Below are positions 24,244 to 32,752 of a stretch of DNA of 34,164 bases, in pieces. The stretch lies in the NCBI GenBank assembly GCA_013154235.1, contig JAADCV010000031.1, positions 1 to 34,164 on the forward strand. Direction: 5' to 3'. The notes below the pieces were generated by a model. That model did no database searches, was not told the DNA's origin, and saw only the letters and a list, made by a program, of their open reading frames with translations. Position numbers and translations under genes: made by a program. How positions within the stretch are numbered: position 1 is the stretch's first letter; each line of letters begins with the position of its first letter. Source of the DNA: Thermoproteota archaeon (GTDB lineage Archaea > Thermoproteota > Thermoprotei_A > Sulfolobales > Ignisphaeraceae).

Positions 24244-25326
24244 CTACTGGTAGCACGGAACGTAGGCGTTTTTATTCCTTAGTCCTAGCTTTCGTGCGCA
24301 TACCCACTGGGCTAGCTTATCCATTATCACTAGGGGAGCGCTAGCTAGCTCCTTAATGCTGCTAGCTCCTAGGAGAACCATCACGCTTCTGAGGGTCCTA
24401 ATCATGGACTCGACGTTTCTAGTGCCGCAAACAGCGTCGAGTAGGGCTGGTCGAGCTATTCCTACAATGTCCGCGCCTAGCGCGATACTTACCGCGATAT
24501 CGACTCCGCGCCTAATCCCGCCGCTAGCTATTATTATGGTGCTGGGCGCTCCGCTCCTAGCCTCGATAATGGATGCTGCAGTGGGTATGCCCCAGTCAGC
24601 TAGCTCGAAGTATATGGAGTCCGATCCCTCGCTATACCTTCTGAGCATCTCTATGCGTACCCAGTTGGTTCCTCCCGCACCAGCAACGTCTATAGCGTGC
24701 ACGCCGCACTCGGATAGCAGTTTAGCTACCTCGCGGCTTATTCCGAACCCCACTTCCTTCACGATCACTGGAAGCCCTAGCTCCCTTACCGCGCTCCTTA
24801 TGGAGTCAAGAACCCCTCTGAAGTCTCTGTCTCCCTCTACCTGAACTATCTCGTGCACGGGATTCAGATGTATTGAGATGGCGTCTGCCTCTATCTCTTC
24901 GGCTAGCTTCCTAGCGCCTTCAACACCTATTTTAGCAAGCTGCACACCGCCGATGTTAGCTATCACGGGAACGTCCTTAGCTATGCGGCGAACAACCTTG
25001 TAGCTTTCAGCAAGGCTCGGGTCTAGCAGCATAGGGCGCTGGCTGCCAACCTCGATAGCTATTCCAAGCTCTTGAGCTATCCTAGCTAGCCTCTCGTTAA
25101 CTTCCTTAGCCTTGAGCGACCCACCGGTTATAGCTTCTATAAGCAGCGGTGCCCTAAGGCTCCTTCCTAGGAACTCTACGGAGGTGTCCACATCCTCTAT
25201 CGAGATCTCTGGGAGTGCGTTGTGCACGAACCTAGCGCACTCTAACCACGTGGATAAAGGACCCTCAACGTCTCCTCGAAGCGCTATCTCGAGGTGCTCA
25301 TCCTTTCGGGTAGATATACCCTTCAC
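24244..25326 (-). CDS. fni: Isopentenyl-diphosphate delta-isomerase type 2
   Basis: This 360-residue FMN- and NADPH-dependent TIM-barrel enzyme converts IPP to DMAPP. The family segments are RKDEHLEIAL at the start, PLLIEAITGGS, SQRPML, the loop ISIHLNPVHEIVQVEGDRDF, KEVGFGIS and the FMN-phosphate sites AGAGGTNW and ASGGIRRG. The length is usual. The GTG overlaps the IPK stop (GTGA). It stands between IPK and the prenyl synthase, in pathway order. Confidence 0.97.
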   Translation of the reverse strand: MKGISTRKDEHLEIALRGDVEGPLSTWLECARFVHNALPEISIEDVDTSVEFLGRSLRAPLLIEAITGGSLKAKEVNERLARIAQELGIAIEVGSQRPMLLDPSLAESYKVVRRIAKDVPVIANIGGVQLAKIGVEGARKLAEEIEADAISIHLNPVHEIVQVEGDRDFRGVLDSIRSAVRELGLPVIVKEVGFGISREVAKLLSECGVHAIDVAGAGGTNWVRIEMLRRYSEGSDSIYFELADWGIPTAASIIEARSGAPSTIIIASGGIRRGVDIAVSIALGADIVGIARPALLDAVCGTRNVESMIRTLRSVMVLLGASSIKELASAPLVIMDKLAQWVCARKLGLRNKNAYVPCYQ

Positions 25327-26075
25327 TCGACCACCCGCGTACCTACGCTAGGCTCTGAACAGAGCGCCTCGTAAAGTAGCTTGGGCTGCGATCCTATTAC
25401 ATACACATCCCCTATGCTATGCACCCTACCTCTACCCTTTGCTAGCTTAGCGTGCATTCCGCCCGTCACATCCACGTAGCGGGATCCTACTCTATCTATT
25501 CTATCTAGGTCTCTAGATATCGATACTAGCTTCGCAACCCTACCCCCAACGTATACCCCTGGCACCGTTGTAACAAACACGAGCTTGCTAGCCCTCATAG
25601 CCGAAGCTACCTCCCACGATATATCGTCCCCCGACAGAACTCTGTAACCACCGCTGCTATCTAGAACAGCGTCCCCGTACATAACCGGGACTACCCCCCG
25701 CGCAACAAGCTCCTCCACAACACCGAGCTCTAGCTCCTTACCCCGCTCTAGGGATAGAGCAATAGCATGGGTATCTACCCCAACCGCGGGAATCCCAACA
25801 AGGCAGAGAATCTCTACCACCGTCTGGTTAAGCTCGCGCATGAAGAAGACTGTCTGTATAAACGCGTCTACTGTACGTAACCCACCGTGCTCTGACACTA
25901 CGTAGTGACCAAAGCTCCCCCCGCCATGCACAACAACTAGCCTATCTATGCAGGACTCAGCGAGAGCTCTCTTAAGAGCTCTCCCCAGAGCCTCGGTTAT
26001 ACCGAAATCTACATCGAAAGGCTTACCCTTTCTAGTAATCACCGAGCCTCCTAGCTTAACAACCGCTAGCTTCAT
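25323..26075 (-). CDS. ipk: Isopentenyl phosphate kinase
   Basis: This amino-acid-kinase fold enzyme of about 250 residues turns isopentenyl phosphate into IPP, the last step of the archaeal alternative mevalonate pathway. VVKLGGSVIT binds ATP, and VVHGGGSFGHYV carries the histidine that holds the substrate phosphate. GDAVLD and the lysine-rich loop GGMHAKLAKG complete the nucleotide site. The ATG at 26075 gives the normal MKLAVVKLGGS start. A TTG at 26084 would add three residues. It overlaps the upstream unidentified gene by about 20 bases. Confidence 0.96.
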   Translation of the reverse strand: MKLAVVKLGGSVITRKGKPFDVDFGITEALGRALKRALAESCIDRLVVVHGGGSFGHYVVSEHGGLRTVDAFIQTVFFMRELNQTVVEILCLVGIPAVGVDTHAIALSLERGKELELGVVEELVARGVVPVMYGDAVLDSSGGYRVLSGDDISWEVASAMRASKLVFVTTVPGVYVGGRVAKLVSISRDLDRIDRVGSRYVDVTGGMHAKLAKGRGRVHSIGDVYVIGSQPKLLYEALCSEPSVGTRVVE

Positions 26076-26790
26076 AGCAATCAACCTCTATAGAGACCAC
26101 ATCGAGCTCCTTACCAAGCCACGGAAGCACTACCTTTAGCCCCTCGCAGCTGCTGCAGGAACCTTCTCCAGCTATAGCGGTAGAGAGTGCTGATTGAAGC
26201 CTTAGGTACTCAAGGGCATCGCTGCATCTCTCAGCGCTCAGCACCTTCGAGACGACGTGCGAAGCTAGCTTGTTAGCTAGGTTCAGCAGAGCTCTATCGC
26301 GTTCTAGAGGTGTTTCACGAGCCGCAGCCTTCTCAACACTTCTGATACTCACCTTGAGCCGCAGCCTCATAGCGGGTCTAACGAACTCGTCTACCCTAGC
26401 AACGCAGGGAACTCCGTACCGAGCGCAGCAGTGTAGCGCTAGCACAGCTCCCGGATCGATTTCTAGAACAGACGCCTCCATCATCGATACCCTAGATAGA
26501 TCGCGCGATGATCTAGATAGGGAGCTCAGCGAGGCCTGCATGCATAGCGCTAGCTGCACTAGCCTAGGAAGATTTCGGAGGTCTGATAGAGGTCGTAGCT
26601 CATCAAGCCCTAGTTCCCTGCATAGGTTAGTGTACACGATAGCAACATCGTTATCAATATTGTTGTATCCCCCACCTAGCCTAGGGCCAAAGCGCACCCG
26701 TGATCCTAAGGGTATCGATAGATGAGTTGAGAAAGAGCTTCTTAGAGGGGTAGATACTAGCAGCTGTGGTACCCAGAGCCACACAGCCAT
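26056..26790 (-). CDS. Unidentified protein in the mevalonate kinase position
   Basis: This is a 244-residue protein I do not recognise with confidence. It has a good start (AAGGAG, 7 bases, ATG), packs tightly between MEMO and IPK, and uses codons like its neighbours, so it is a real gene. Crenarchaea often have mevalonate kinase here. However, the GHMP phosphate loop (P-x-x-x-G-L-G-S-S-A-A) is absent; the nearest stretch is FGPRLGGGYNNIDNDVAI at about 34-51. The opening VSTPLRSSFS and the late helices LANKLASHVVSKVLSAERC weakly recall GHMP-fold proteins. Several cysteines (C118/C119, CSSC near 217, final GC) are notable. It may be a diverged or non-catalytic GHMP homologue, or a new family. 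Confidence 0.5.
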   Translation of the reverse strand: MAVWLWVPQLLVSTPLRSSFSTHLSIPLGSRVRFGPRLGGGYNNIDNDVAIVYTNLCRELGLDELRPLSDLRNLPRLVQLALCMQASLSSLSRSSRDLSRVSMMEASVLEIDPGAVLALHCCARYGVPCVARVDEFVRPAMRLRLKVSIRSVEKAAARETPLERDRALLNLANKLASHVVSKVLSAERCSDALEYLRLQSALSTAIAGEGSCSSCEGLKVVLPWLGKELDVVSIEVDCYEASGC

Positions 26791-26794
26791 AGTT

Positions 26795-27661
26795 TTACTC
26801 CTTACGGAACTCTATGGCTGCGTAGCCGACAACAGACGTCTTGTCGCCAGTAACATCGCCGCTAGTCGCGTAAGCTAGCACCTTACCCTTTTCGCACCCT
26901 CTTTTTCTAGCGACACACATAGCTATAGCTACAGCAGCTATACCGCACGCAGTTAGATTCGACTCCTCGTAGTACTTTAGAAGCCCCTCGAAGTCGAGTG
27001 CCTCAACGTAGCTAAGCGCTTTTCTATCCTTAGACACAGCAACCTCGTACGGTTCGTAGTGGCTCCAGTCACTAGTTGCGATAACTACAGTACCCTCATA
27101 CTCGTCAAGGATCTCGCTGATAGCTACACAGAGATCCTTCACAACCTCTCCATGCTGAAGCCCTACAGCTATCGGCACTATTCTAGGCAAGCACTCTTCG
27201 TATAGATACTGTATGAAAGGTAGCTGAACCTCTATACTGTGCTCAAACTCAAACGCCCTAGAGTCAATATCTAGAAAGCTAGAGAGCTTGGCGAGTTTCA
27301 TAGCGACCTCACTATCTATCTCTACCTCGCCTAGCGGAGTAATCCAGCGCCCTCGATCCATAACAGCAACTGGAGAACCTAGCCCGCTGTGATTAGGGCC
27401 GATGATAATTACCGTGCGAGGAGCCCCCGAAGCAGCTAGTCGAGCATACGCATGAGCCGCTATAGCACCACTATATCTGTAGCCCGCATGAGGCGTCACG
27501 AAGCCTATAGCTCTAGGGTCTACAGTAAAACATCTGTTCCTAAGTTCTGAAGGATTTACCTGGGGCCCTAAAGGATGCTTGAAGCACCTCTCTATCTCCG
27601 CAATCAAAAGACCCCTATCGCTAGGATAAAAGGAGCCAGCAGCTACAGGATAGCGCAACAT
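26795..27661 (-). CDS. MEMO1 family protein
   Basis: This 288-residue member of the MEMO/AmmeMemoRadiSam B family is recognised by YPVAAGSFYP at the start, FVTPHAGYRYSGAIA, IIGPNHSGLG, EFEHSIEVQLPF and ATSDWSHYEPY. The histidines of PHAGY, EHSIE and SHYEP and a cysteine (LTACGIAA) occupy a site like that of metal dioxygenases. Human MEMO binds copper or iron. The archaeal role is unknown; the location between S2 and the lipid-precursor genes is conserved in many archaea. The ATG lies two bases after the S2 stop. Confidence 0.93.
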   Translation of the reverse strand: MLRYPVAAGSFYPSDRGLLIAEIERCFKHPLGPQVNPSELRNRCFTVDPRAIGFVTPHAGYRYSGAIAAHAYARLAASGAPRTVIIIGPNHSGLGSPVAVMDRGRWITPLGEVEIDSEVAMKLAKLSSFLDIDSRAFEFEHSIEVQLPFIQYLYEECLPRIVPIAVGLQHGEVVKDLCVAISEILDEYEGTVVIATSDWSHYEPYEVAVSKDRKALSYVEALDFEGLLKYYEESNLTACGIAAVAIAMCVARKRGCEKGKVLAYATSGDVTGDKTSVVGYAAIEFRKE

Positions 27662-27663
27662 GG

Positions 27664-28284
27664 CTACAGCTTGGTCTCGAACTCCTCGTAAGGTACCGGA
27701 AGATCCTCGTCTGGACCTATTGATCCGCGCTCTCTCAGTACTTGTCTAGCAAGTATCCAGAATAGCAGCGCCAGCGCTTTCCTACCCTTGTTGTTAGCAG
27801 GTATAACTAGGTCTACACCAGTAAGCTTGTTATCGGTGCTGGCAAATGCTACAACCGGTATCCCTACCTCTATAGCCTCATCAAGCGCCTGGCTATCAAC
27901 CCTAGGATCAGACAGCACAACGACATCCGGTTCGTAGTACCAGTCAAGCCTTGGATTAGTTAGAGTGCCAGGTATGAACCTCTCCACCACTGGCTTCGCT
28001 CCTGTGAACTCGGCGAACCTCAGTACTGGTCTATATCCGTACTGCTTGGTGGAGACAACCATTACCTTATCCGGCTCGAACCTCGATAGGAACCTTCCAG
28101 CAATGCGCAGCCTTTCATCGGTCTTCCGAACATCAAGTATGTACAGCCCATCGGGCCTTACCTTAAACACGAATTTCTCCATGTGTTTCGTACAGCTATG
28201 CGTACCTATATGGACACCTGCCTGCAGATATACTTCGAGAGGCACTAGCAGATTGAGCTGCGGAGCCGATGATTCTTGACCCAT
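27664..28284 (-). CDS. rps2: Ribosomal protein S2 (uS2)
   Basis: This archaeal S2 of about 206 residues, without the bacterial coiled-coil insertion, is recognised by [44 protein letters not shown] and [21 protein letters not shown]. The ATG at 28284 has GAGGTG six bases upstream; the GTG overlapping the rpoN stop is less likely. It closes the S13-to-S2 operon. Confidence 0.97.
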   Translation of the reverse strand: MGQESSAPQLNLLVPLEVYLQAGVHIGTHSCTKHMEKFVFKVRPDGLYILDVRKTDERLRIAGRFLSRFEPDKVMVVSTKQYGYRPVLRFAEFTGAKPVVERFIPGTLTNPRLDWYYEPDVVVLSDPRVDSQALDEAIEVGIPVVAFASTDNKLTGVDLVIPANNKGRKALALLFWILARQVLRERGSIGPDEDLPVPYEEFETKL

Positions 28285-28289
28285 ATACA

Positions 28290-28487
28290 TCACCTCACAG
28301 CGTAGTACATTGCCTCCCTAATCAGCTCAACATGGGATAGGAGCATTCTCCTACAGCAGTACCTCTTAACGCCGAGCTCGTCTAGAACCTTTCTCGGATC
28401 CTCACCCTTTTCAACGCGCTTCCTGAACTCCTCCCATACAGCACCTATCGGATACCCGCAGGTGAAGCAACGGACGGGGATGATCAT
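28290..28487 (-). CDS. rpoN: RNA polymerase subunit RpoN (Rpb10)
   Basis: This 65-residue zinc protein has CFTCG at residues 7-11 and the adjacent cysteine pair in [16 protein letters not shown], the zinc-bundle signature of Rpb10. It helps join RpoD-RpoL to the large subunits. The ATG lies seven bases after the S9 stop. Confidence 0.97.
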   Translation of the reverse strand: MIIPVRCFTCGYPIGAVWEEFRKRVEKGEDPRKVLDELGVKRYCCRRMLLSHVELIREAMYYAVR

Positions 28488-28494
28488 GCGCGCC

Positions 28495-28983
28495 TCACCT
28501 ATAGGACTTCTGCCTAAACCTCCTAGCGCTATACCTAAGCCACTTTTCAGGCTCAGTTCTCCTCGGGTCTCCTGAAAGCATGTGCCTATCGAACTCTCGG
28601 TAGAGATCCTTGAGCACGCTGAGCCCGAAGAACGCCACTATTCCTCTGGCAATAGCCATCCTCACGGCATCGGCCTGCGCCATAACGCCTCCGCCCTCAA
28701 CTTTCACATCTATATCTATACTGTTCCGAAGCTCTGGAGCTAGAAGCAGGAGAGGCTCTATCATCTTGAGCCTAGCCATCTCTATAGGCCATATCTCTAT
28801 CGGGACACCATTCACCTTAAACCTCCCGTTGCCTGGCCTAATTATTGCTCTAGCAATAGCGGTCTTCCTCTTGCCGACACTGATAACTATTCTCTTGCCA
28901 GCAACAATCTTTGGGTATGCTCCTAGGGTCTTTACCTCAGGCTGAGCCTGCCTAGCCTCTTGAGGAGCTGCTCCGCTGCTCAT
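28495..28983 (-). CDS. rps9: Ribosomal protein S9 (uS9)
   Basis: This S9 of 162 residues is recognised by [20 protein letters not shown] and the C-terminal [24 protein letters not shown], whose tail reaches the P-site tRNA. The ATG at 28983 overlaps the L13 stop (ATGA). It has about 20 low-complexity residues ([15 protein letters not shown]) before the core. Confidence 0.97.
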   Translation of the reverse strand: MSSGAAPQEARQAQPEVKTLGAYPKIVAGKRIVISVGKRKTAIARAIIRPGNGRFKVNGVPIEIWPIEMARLKMIEPLLLLAPELRNSIDIDVKVEGGGVMAQADAVRMAIARGIVAFFGLSVLKDLYREFDRHMLSGDPRRTEPEKWLRYSARRFRQKSYR

Positions 28984-29477
28984 AGCCCTACACCTTTCCA
29001 ACCCATCGCTTTAGCTATCTCTGCTAGTGTTACATACTCGCTTCTCTTAAGCTGATCTGCTAGGGTATCAGCTATAGCCACTATCTCCCTGCCGCTGAGC
29101 TCCTCGGGAACCCCTATGTATGCCCTTACTCTCTTTAGCGCTTGTCTACCTTTCCAGCTCTCTTTCGGGAGCATTCCCCAGACAGCCTTCTTGAATATTG
29201 CTATGGGGTTCCTAGGTCGGTGGGGTGAGTGCCTATACGGGTTCTTATGGGTTTTCACTTCCAGCCAGAGCTTGTAGCTCTCTATAACCATGTGCTTATC
29301 TCCTGTCACAACAGCTTTCTCAACGTTGACAACATGCACTCTGAACCCCATTAGCGCTAGCTTAGCTACGTAGCTAGCTAGCCTTCCTAGTATTGCTCCC
29401 TCAGCGTCTATGACTATCTCCCTGTTCTTAGCTCTCGATAGGTACTCGGTTAGAGGTACAGTTTCTTGCGTGCTCAT
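28980..29477 (-). CDS. rpl13: Ribosomal protein L13 (uL13)
   Basis: This 165-residue L13 has [29 protein letters not shown] and the KAVWGMLPK segment. It binds 23S rRNA early in assembly. The ATG overlaps the L18e stop (ATGA), and its own stop overlaps S9 in the same way, so the three are translationally coupled. Confidence 0.97.
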   Translation of the reverse strand: MSTQETVPLTEYLSRAKNREIVIDAEGAILGRLASYVAKLALMGFRVHVVNVEKAVVTGDKHMVIESYKLWLEVKTHKNPYRHSPHRPRNPIAIFKKAVWGMLPKESWKGRQALKRVRAYIGVPEELSGREIVAIADTLADQLKRSEYVTLAEIAKAMGWKGVGL

Positions 29478-29836
29478 ACTAGTATCCTCACCCCGCTACC
29501 CCTTGGATTCTCCTTAACAAGATCAAGTATGTGCATAGTCTTGCCTCCTGCAGCCCTAATCTTCTCTACAGCTGCTAGGGAGAACGACATTGCTGCAATC
29601 GTAACTGGCTTATTCAGCGCACCAGCTCCAAGCACCTTTCCGGGCACTACAACTACCTCACCAGGCTTAGCGTATCTCGATATCTTGCTCAGGTTTACAA
29701 CTACCCTTCTTCTCCTAGGTCTTTCAAGTAGCTCGGCTACGTACCTCCATATCCTAGCGTTATTAGCTCTAGCAGCCTTTCTGAGTTGCCTAATGGTTAG
29801 CCTCCACACGTAGTTCGTGGGGCCAGTTCTACGCAA
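29474..29836 (-). CDS. rpl18e: Ribosomal protein L18e (eL18)
   Basis: This L18e of 120 residues has [21 protein letters not shown] and the L15-like core [22 protein letters not shown]. The TTG at 29836 has GAGGTGA five bases before it, placed inside the last codons of rpoD. The GTG at 29845 lies within that motif. The product belongs to the 50S subunit. Confidence 0.96.
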   Translation of the reverse strand: MRRTGPTNYVWRLTIRQLRKAARANNARIWRYVAELLERPRRRRVVVNLSKISRYAKPGEVVVVPGKVLGAGALNKPVTIAAMSFSLAAVEKIRAAGGKTMHILDLVKENPRGSGVRILV

Positions 29837-29841
29837 GTATA

Positions 29842-30705
29842 TCACCTCTTCAACACTTCATCCTTCCACTTAGCCACCTTCTTCGAGATGTCCTCGAGCT
29901 CGCCTATAAGTATGTTGATCGCTTCCCTCACTATAGTCTCGGGTTTTAGGGCACCCGTAGACTCTATATATAGAACGTACTCGTCCTGCCTAGGCACAAT
30001 ATCTATAGCCTTGCTAGGGCAGTTAGCAACACACTGCTTACATGCAATGCAGTTCTCGCTATCCACTACGACGGGCCTCGAATCCTTCATCGTTATCACT
30101 CCCTTTGGGCACAGTGTTGCGCAAACTCCGCAGCCAGTACAGCTATACTCATCGATGACCACATCTACAACGTACCTAGATACCGCAACCGTAGCTGGAC
30201 TCCACTTAGCGTGCTCCAAGCCTCTGCCTAGACGTGCACGCAGCTCCAGCTCTATCTTCTGCCTAGGCGCTAGAATAACTATGGGTATGTTCTTGAACAC
30301 AGGCCTCACATCGTCGTCGAGCGGGACTATATCCCCCGAGTAGACGACAACCTCCCTATCCCTAGCTTCAGCCTTTAGCGTTAGGTAAGCAAAGCACTTC
30401 TTACACACATCTTCAGGAGGCCTTTCCTCACTCTCAGTGCTGCTACACTTAGCGCAGACCTCAGGCGGGACCTCCCCATACTTTCTAAGTGCTATCTCTG
30501 AATAGAGAGGAATCAAGCCTAGCCTATGAGCTAGTATCTCATCGAACAGTACGGAGCTGTTCTCTAGAACTACAACTTCATCAACAGCCATGCAAGGGAC
30601 CTTGGCTAGAGCGTACCTCCTGATCAAGTTAATTAGCGCTAGGGGGTAGCCAGAGGCCTTGAGCTCTATAGAAAAATCGTCTAGCTTGCGGATCTCGATA
30701 GGCAT
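29842..30705 (-). CDS. rpoD: RNA polymerase subunit RpoD (Rpb3) with two ferredoxin-type clusters
   Basis: This 287-residue archaeal Rpb3/AC40 homologue dimerises with RpoL to start polymerase assembly. The alpha-like dimerisation parts are residues 1-60 and 240-287. An inserted ferredoxin domain has two complete four-cysteine sets, C189/C192/C195/C199 and C219/C222/C225/C229, each ending CP, so two 4Fe-4S clusters are likely. A further CxxC pair (C84/C87 and C101/C104) could bind zinc. Cluster number varies among archaea; Sulfolobus RpoD holds one 3Fe-4S. The ATG lies six bases after S11 with GGGTG upstream. Confidence 0.97.
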   Translation of the reverse strand: MPIEIRKLDDFSIELKASGYPLALINLIRRYALAKVPCMAVDEVVVLENSSVLFDEILAHRLGLIPLYSEIALRKYGEVPPEVCAKCSSTESEERPPEDVCKKCFAYLTLKAEARDREVVVYSGDIVPLDDDVRPVFKNIPIVILAPRQKIELELRARLGRGLEHAKWSPATVAVSRYVVDVVIDEYSCTGCGVCATLCPKGVITMKDSRPVVVDSENCIACKQCVANCPSKAIDIVPRQDEYVLYIESTGALKPETIVREAINILIGELEDISKKVAKWKDEVLKR

Positions 30706-30711
30706 TGAGCG

Positions 30712-31113
30712 CTACACCCTTCTACCGCGCCTACCTCCAGGTCTCCTCGTCGTGTCGTGAGGTATCGGCGTAACGTCCTCTATCCTACCTATTATGAATC
30801 CGGCTCTAGCGAGCGCTCTTATCGCTGCCTGAGCACCAGGACCGGGCGTCTTAGGTCCGTGGCCTCCCGGTGCACGCACCTTTATGTGGATAGCATTGAT
30901 GCCCTTCTCCATAGCCTCCTGCGCAACCCTATAAGCAACCATCATCGCCGCGTAGGGGCTAGGCTTCTCTCTGTCGGCCCTCACAACCATTCCACCAGAT
31001 CCTCTAGCAACAGTCTCCGCACCAGTTATGTCTGTGATGTGCACTATAGTATTGTTAAAGGACGCATAGATGTGCGCAATGCCCCACTTGAGCTCGCGAG
31101 CTGCAAATGCCAT
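30712..31113 (-). CDS. rps11: Ribosomal protein S11 (uS11)
   Basis: This 133-residue S11 has [47 protein letters not shown] and the basic tail [11 protein letters not shown]. It sits on the 30S platform. The ATG has GAGGTGG six bases upstream. It precedes rpoD, the standard archaeal order. Confidence 0.98.
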   Translation of the reverse strand: MAFAARELKWGIAHIYASFNNTIVHITDITGAETVARGSGGMVVRADREKPSPYAAMMVAYRVAQEAMEKGINAIHIKVRAPGGHGPKTPGPGAQAAIRALARAGFIIGRIEDVTPIPHDTTRRPGGRRGRRV

Positions 31114-31124
31114 ACTCTACCACC

Positions 31125-31637
31125 TCATTGGCTCTGACTCGAGGCCTTCTTCGCAAAGGGGGACAGCGGGTAGAAATCTATGTAGGGCTCCTCTTCGCGC
31201 GAGACGAGGTAGTTTGGAGACGTTACCCTCCTCCCCTTTATCGCTATGTGGCCGTGGACTATGAGCTGCCTAGCTTGGTGAGGCGTCTTCGCTAGCCCCT
31301 TCCTCCACACTATGGTCTGCAGCCTGCGCTCCAGAAGCGCCTCAACAGTTAGATTCAGCACATCGCTCAGCGTGGCATCAGATGATGGAAGTACGCCCAT
31401 CTTATAGAGCCTCTCAACGAGCATCCTCGCCTGAGCCTCACGCTGCTCTGGGGGCAGAGCTAGCAGAGCTCTAGCTCGATGTCTAATCCTCCTAAGCATT
31501 GTTTGGAATATCCAGAGCTCCCTCTTATTCCTCAGACCATAGTACCCAACAATCTCCATCTCCCTTACTAGCCTCTCCTTTATCCAGGGATGACCCGGAG
31601 ACTCCCACTTCTTACGAGGCTTCTTAGGGTCACCCAT
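31125..31637 (-). CDS. rps4: Ribosomal protein S4 (uS4)
   Basis: This 170-residue archaeal S4 has the S4 RNA-binding domain [31 protein letters not shown]. The N-terminus ([16 protein letters not shown]) is typical of the archaeal form and lacks the bacterial zinc finger. The ATG follows a strong GGAGGTGATG site. It is a primary 16S rRNA binder of the 30S body. Confidence 0.97.
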   Translation of the reverse strand: MGDPKKPRKKWESPGHPWIKERLVREMEIVGYYGLRNKRELWIFQTMLRRIRHRARALLALPPEQREAQARMLVERLYKMGVLPSSDATLSDVLNLTVEALLERRLQTIVWRKGLAKTPHQARQLIVHGHIAIKGRRVTSPNYLVSREEEPYIDFYPLSPFAKKASSQSQ

Positions 31638-31643
31638 GCATCA

Positions 31644-32090
31644 TCACCTCCTTCTCTTAACACCGACAGTTGGACCTAAGCGACCAGTGGTGTGCGTCCT
31701 CTGGCCACGCACCTTGTATCCAAGTGCGTGCCTAATACCCTTCCAGCTGCGAATCCTGATCTCGCGCTCAATATCCTGCCTTGCATAGAACACTAGATCC
31801 GATCCTACTAGATGCATATCCCTTCCAGTCTCATAGTCTTTTCTACGGTTGAACATCCATACAGGTATCCCATACCTACCTGGGTCACGCAGAGCATCCT
31901 CTATCCTCTCAACTTCAGCTTCCGTAAGGAAGCCTACCTTCATCCTAGGGTCAAGCCCCAGAACCCTACACAGCGCTATAGCAAAGTTGTACCCAACACC
32001 CTTGATCTTGGACAGCCCCCAAGCTAGAGGCAGCTCTCCAGATATGTCAGTGCCAGCGATTCTAACTATGTGTCTATACTCTCGACTCAT
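31644..32090 (-). CDS. rps13: Ribosomal protein S13 (uS13)
   Basis: This S13 of 148 residues has IVRIAGTDISGELPLAWGLSKIKGVG and the C-terminal GIRHALGYKVRGQRTHTTGR. It contacts 23S rRNA and P-site tRNA. The ATG at 32090 has GGTG seven bases before it, better than the GTG at 32099. It is the first gene of the operon running to GluRS; the TATA-like box is at 32140-32147. Confidence 0.97.
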   Translation of the reverse strand: MSREYRHIVRIAGTDISGELPLAWGLSKIKGVGYNFAIALCRVLGLDPRMKVGFLTEAEVERIEDALRDPGRYGIPVWMFNRRKDYETGRDMHLVGSDLVFYARQDIEREIRIRSWKGIRHALGYKVRGQRTHTTGRLGPTVGVKRRR

Positions 32091-32139
32091 CCTAAGCACC
32101 GCTACGTCTCGCTATAGCTAAGGCAGATTACGAACAGAG

Positions 32140-32147
32140 GTTTAAAG
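32140..32147 (-). promoter_or_regulatory. TATA-like box of the S13 operon
   Basis: Minus-strand TTCTTAAAGCCTTTAAACCTC lies in the 160-base gap upstream of S13. CTTTAAAC is centred about 53 bases before the ATG, leaving a leader of about 27 bases. The doubled TTAAA may give alternative starts. Confidence 0.5.
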
Positions 32148-32197
32148 GCTTTAAGAACGGATCTATACGAACCCTGATTACTGAAAGATCAAGTCAA

Positions 32198-32226
32198 AAG
32201 GCTTAGGGGCTAGATAACGAAGCCTT
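32198..32226. repeat. Inverted repeat between tRNA-Ser and S13
   Basis: AAGGCTT (32198-32204) and AAGCCTT (32220-32226) form a 7-base stem with a 15-base loop, just after the 3' end of tRNA-Ser in its direction. It may help end or process the tRNA transcript. There is no T run beside it. Confidence 0.3.
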
Positions 32227-32250
32227 AGACCCGCCCATGCAAAACAGTAT

Positions 32251-32339
32251 TGGCGCCGGGGGCGGGATTTGAACCCGCGCGGGGCCGTTGCCCCACCGGC
32301 TCTCCAGGCCGGCCCCTTAGGCCGCTCGGGCACCCCGGC
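32251..32339 (-). tRNA. tRNA-Ser (anticodon GGA)
   Basis: This is a class II tRNA with a long variable arm (GGGGC-AAC-GGCCCC). The acceptor stem GCCGGGG pairs with CCCCGGC, followed by discriminator G and encoded CCA; G is the expected serine identity base. The anticodon stem CCGGC/GCCGG holds the loop CTGGAGA, giving anticodon GGA for UCC/UCU. The T arm is GCGGG-TTCAAAT-CCCGC. There is no intron. It lies between S10 and S13 on the same strand. Confidence 0.95.
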
Positions 32340-32381
32340 GCCTCCAGAGTGTGGGCGCTGTACTACGGGTAAAAACCTTGA

Positions 32382-32699
32382 TTACCTTCTCTTAAGCTCG
32401 ATCTCTATGTAGACATTCTCTGGGACTCTAACTCTCATTATCTGCCTCATGACGTGCTCGTCTGCCTCTATGTCTATCAGTCTCTTGTGTATTCTTAGCT
32501 CCCACTTGTCCCAGACCTTGGATCCCTCACCATGCGTTGGTCTCAGTGTTGGGATGACTAGCCTCTTCGTTGGCAAGGGTACTGGCCCCCTTATTCTCAC
32601 TCCAGCACGCTTCGCTATGTCGACTATCTGCGAGACTACGTAGTTGAGGTTGTTGACGTCAGTGCTCCAGAGCCTTAGCCTCACGATGGTTGTCGGCAC
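32382..32699 (-). CDS. rps10: Ribosomal protein S10 (uS10)
   Basis: This 105-residue S10 has the segments [39 protein letters not shown] and [13 protein letters not shown]. The GTG at 32699 has GGGGTGA upstream; a further in-frame codon at 32735 is outside the family's N-terminus. The GGGG of the binding site can pair with an upstream CCCC (see 32707-32725). It follows aEF-1A in the usual archaeal order. Confidence 0.97.
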   Translation of the reverse strand: MPTTIVRLRLWSTDVNNLNYVVSQIVDIAKRAGVRIRGPVPLPTKRLVIPTLRPTHGEGSKVWDKWELRIHKRLIDIEADEHVMRQIMRVRVPENVYIEIELKRR

Positions 32700-32706
32700 G
32701 TGCTCA

Positions 32707-32725
32707 CCCCAAAAATATCTTGGGG
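32707..32725 (-). promoter_or_regulatory. Hairpin covering the S10 ribosome binding site
   Basis: In the aEF-1A/S10 gap the mRNA reads CCCCAA, a 7-base A/U-rich loop, then TTGGGG, whose GGGG is the start of the S10 site GGGGTGA. The 6-base stem could hide the site or mark an mRNA processing point. Stability at high growth temperature is uncertain. Confidence 0.4.
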
Positions 32726-32752
32726 GACTCCGCAAAACGCTTATCTAGATCC

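Noticed and set aside
26270-26725. Plus-strand open frame of 151 codons opposite the unidentified gene, considered as the true coding strand
   Set aside because: The minus-strand gene has a good AAGGAG site and tight operon spacing, whereas the plus-strand frame would be alone, antisense and of serine/arginine-rich low-complexity sequence.
31622-31640. GTGATGA before S4 read as a C box
   Set aside because: It is the extended ribosome binding site GGAGGTGATG, and no CTGA box follows at guide spacing.
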